From STC-113 sp964553745 (GTDB lineage: Bacteria; Patescibacteriota; Gracilibacteria; BD1-5; UBA2023), in the NCBI GenBank assembly GCA_964553745.1, contig CAZKLD010000012.1, positions 1 through 51,695 on the forward strand: DNA of 51,695 bases. The letters are read 5' to 3'. Positions 51,638 through 51,695 of the stretch are shown one piece after another. How positions within the stretch are numbered: the stretch's first letter is position 1; each line of letters opens with the position of its first letter. Made by a program: the position numbers and the translations under genes. The notes below the pieces were generated by a model. That model searched no databases and was not told the origin of the DNA. It saw nothing but the letters and a program-made list of their open reading frames with translations.

Positions 51638-51695
51638 CCGACAGGAATCGAAGCCGCAGCGACCCCTGCGAGGAAAAGAGCAGGGATAGAGTGCC
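51638..51695. repeat. Left end of a dispersed TIR element (runs off window)
   Basis: CCGACAGGAATCG begins a segment that matches the complete copy at 95 almost base for base for about 55 bp (one change, AAACGAG versus AAAAGAG) before the window ends. The terminus GACAGGAATCGAA is also the reverse complement of the T arm of the tRNA-Arg 60 bp upstream. Confidence 0.85.

Overview
Organism and genetic code. This AT-rich window comes from a bacterium that reads UGA as glycine (translation table 25), so it is almost certainly a member of Absconditabacteria (SR1) or Gracilibacteria (BD1-5). Under the standard code most genes look shattered. With only TAA and TAG as stops they become long uninterrupted frames, and the in-frame TGAs fall exactly on invariant glycines: THGHFDH of a metallo-hydrolase, SWNVNG of exonuclease III, the GIY-YIG and helix-hairpin-helix glycines of UvrC, the SGGE signature of SufC, GGSSSG of GatA, and every third residue of collagen tracts. 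I cannot tell the two phyla apart from the sequence. All coordinates below use code 25.

Layout. Both window ends lie in copies of one dispersed element with terminal inverted repeats, so this may be a whole contig broken at a repeat. 0.25-5 kb: leftward operon of unrecognised proteins, then a small membrane-protein gene. 5-15 kb: housekeeping and unknown genes (MBL hydrolase, methyltransferase, a 968-residue unknown, 3-methyladenine glycosylase, M16 peptidase, DnaQ-like exonuclease, SecY). 15-26.3 kb: leftward surface operon, in transcription order a membrane-anchored Cys-repeat protein, an 815-residue secreted protein, three collagen-like proteins, a single-pass membrane protein, a SipW-type signal peptidase and a DUF3800 protein. 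26.5-29.4 kb: a small basic protein, an unknown gene and typA. 29.5-36.5 kb: three large prepilin-like fusion proteins (one beta-helix-like, two FISUMP-like). 36.5-39 kb: gatA and xthA. 39-44.9 kb: a sufC-sufB-sufD-sufS Fe-S assembly cluster with a divergent putative regulator and a palindrome over its promoter, plus a TrmH-family methylase. 45-51.7 kb: small-gene cassette, dnaJ-like, uvrC, a four-gene coiled-coil/TPR-like operon, and tRNA-Arg(CCU).

How it fits together. Two loci look like cell-surface diversification systems: a collagen-like array that travels with its own signal peptidase, and an array of pilin-like N termini fused to different ectodomains. In each array two paralogues share a long block of perfect DNA identity inside otherwise diverged genes, which points to recent gene conversion. 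Four short transcription cassettes (4.6-5.1, 26.4-27.0, 42.3-42.5 and 44.9-45.3 kb) stand apart: near-consensus promoters with 16-bp spacers, strong Shine-Dalgarno sequences, GC-rich hairpins and no TGA glycine codon. They look acquired from a standard-code source.

Limits. Everything was read by eye; frames were checked by modular arithmetic at both ends of each gene, but start codons are often uncertain because most native genes lack a clear Shine-Dalgarno sequence. No stretch longer than about 300 bases lacks a gene.
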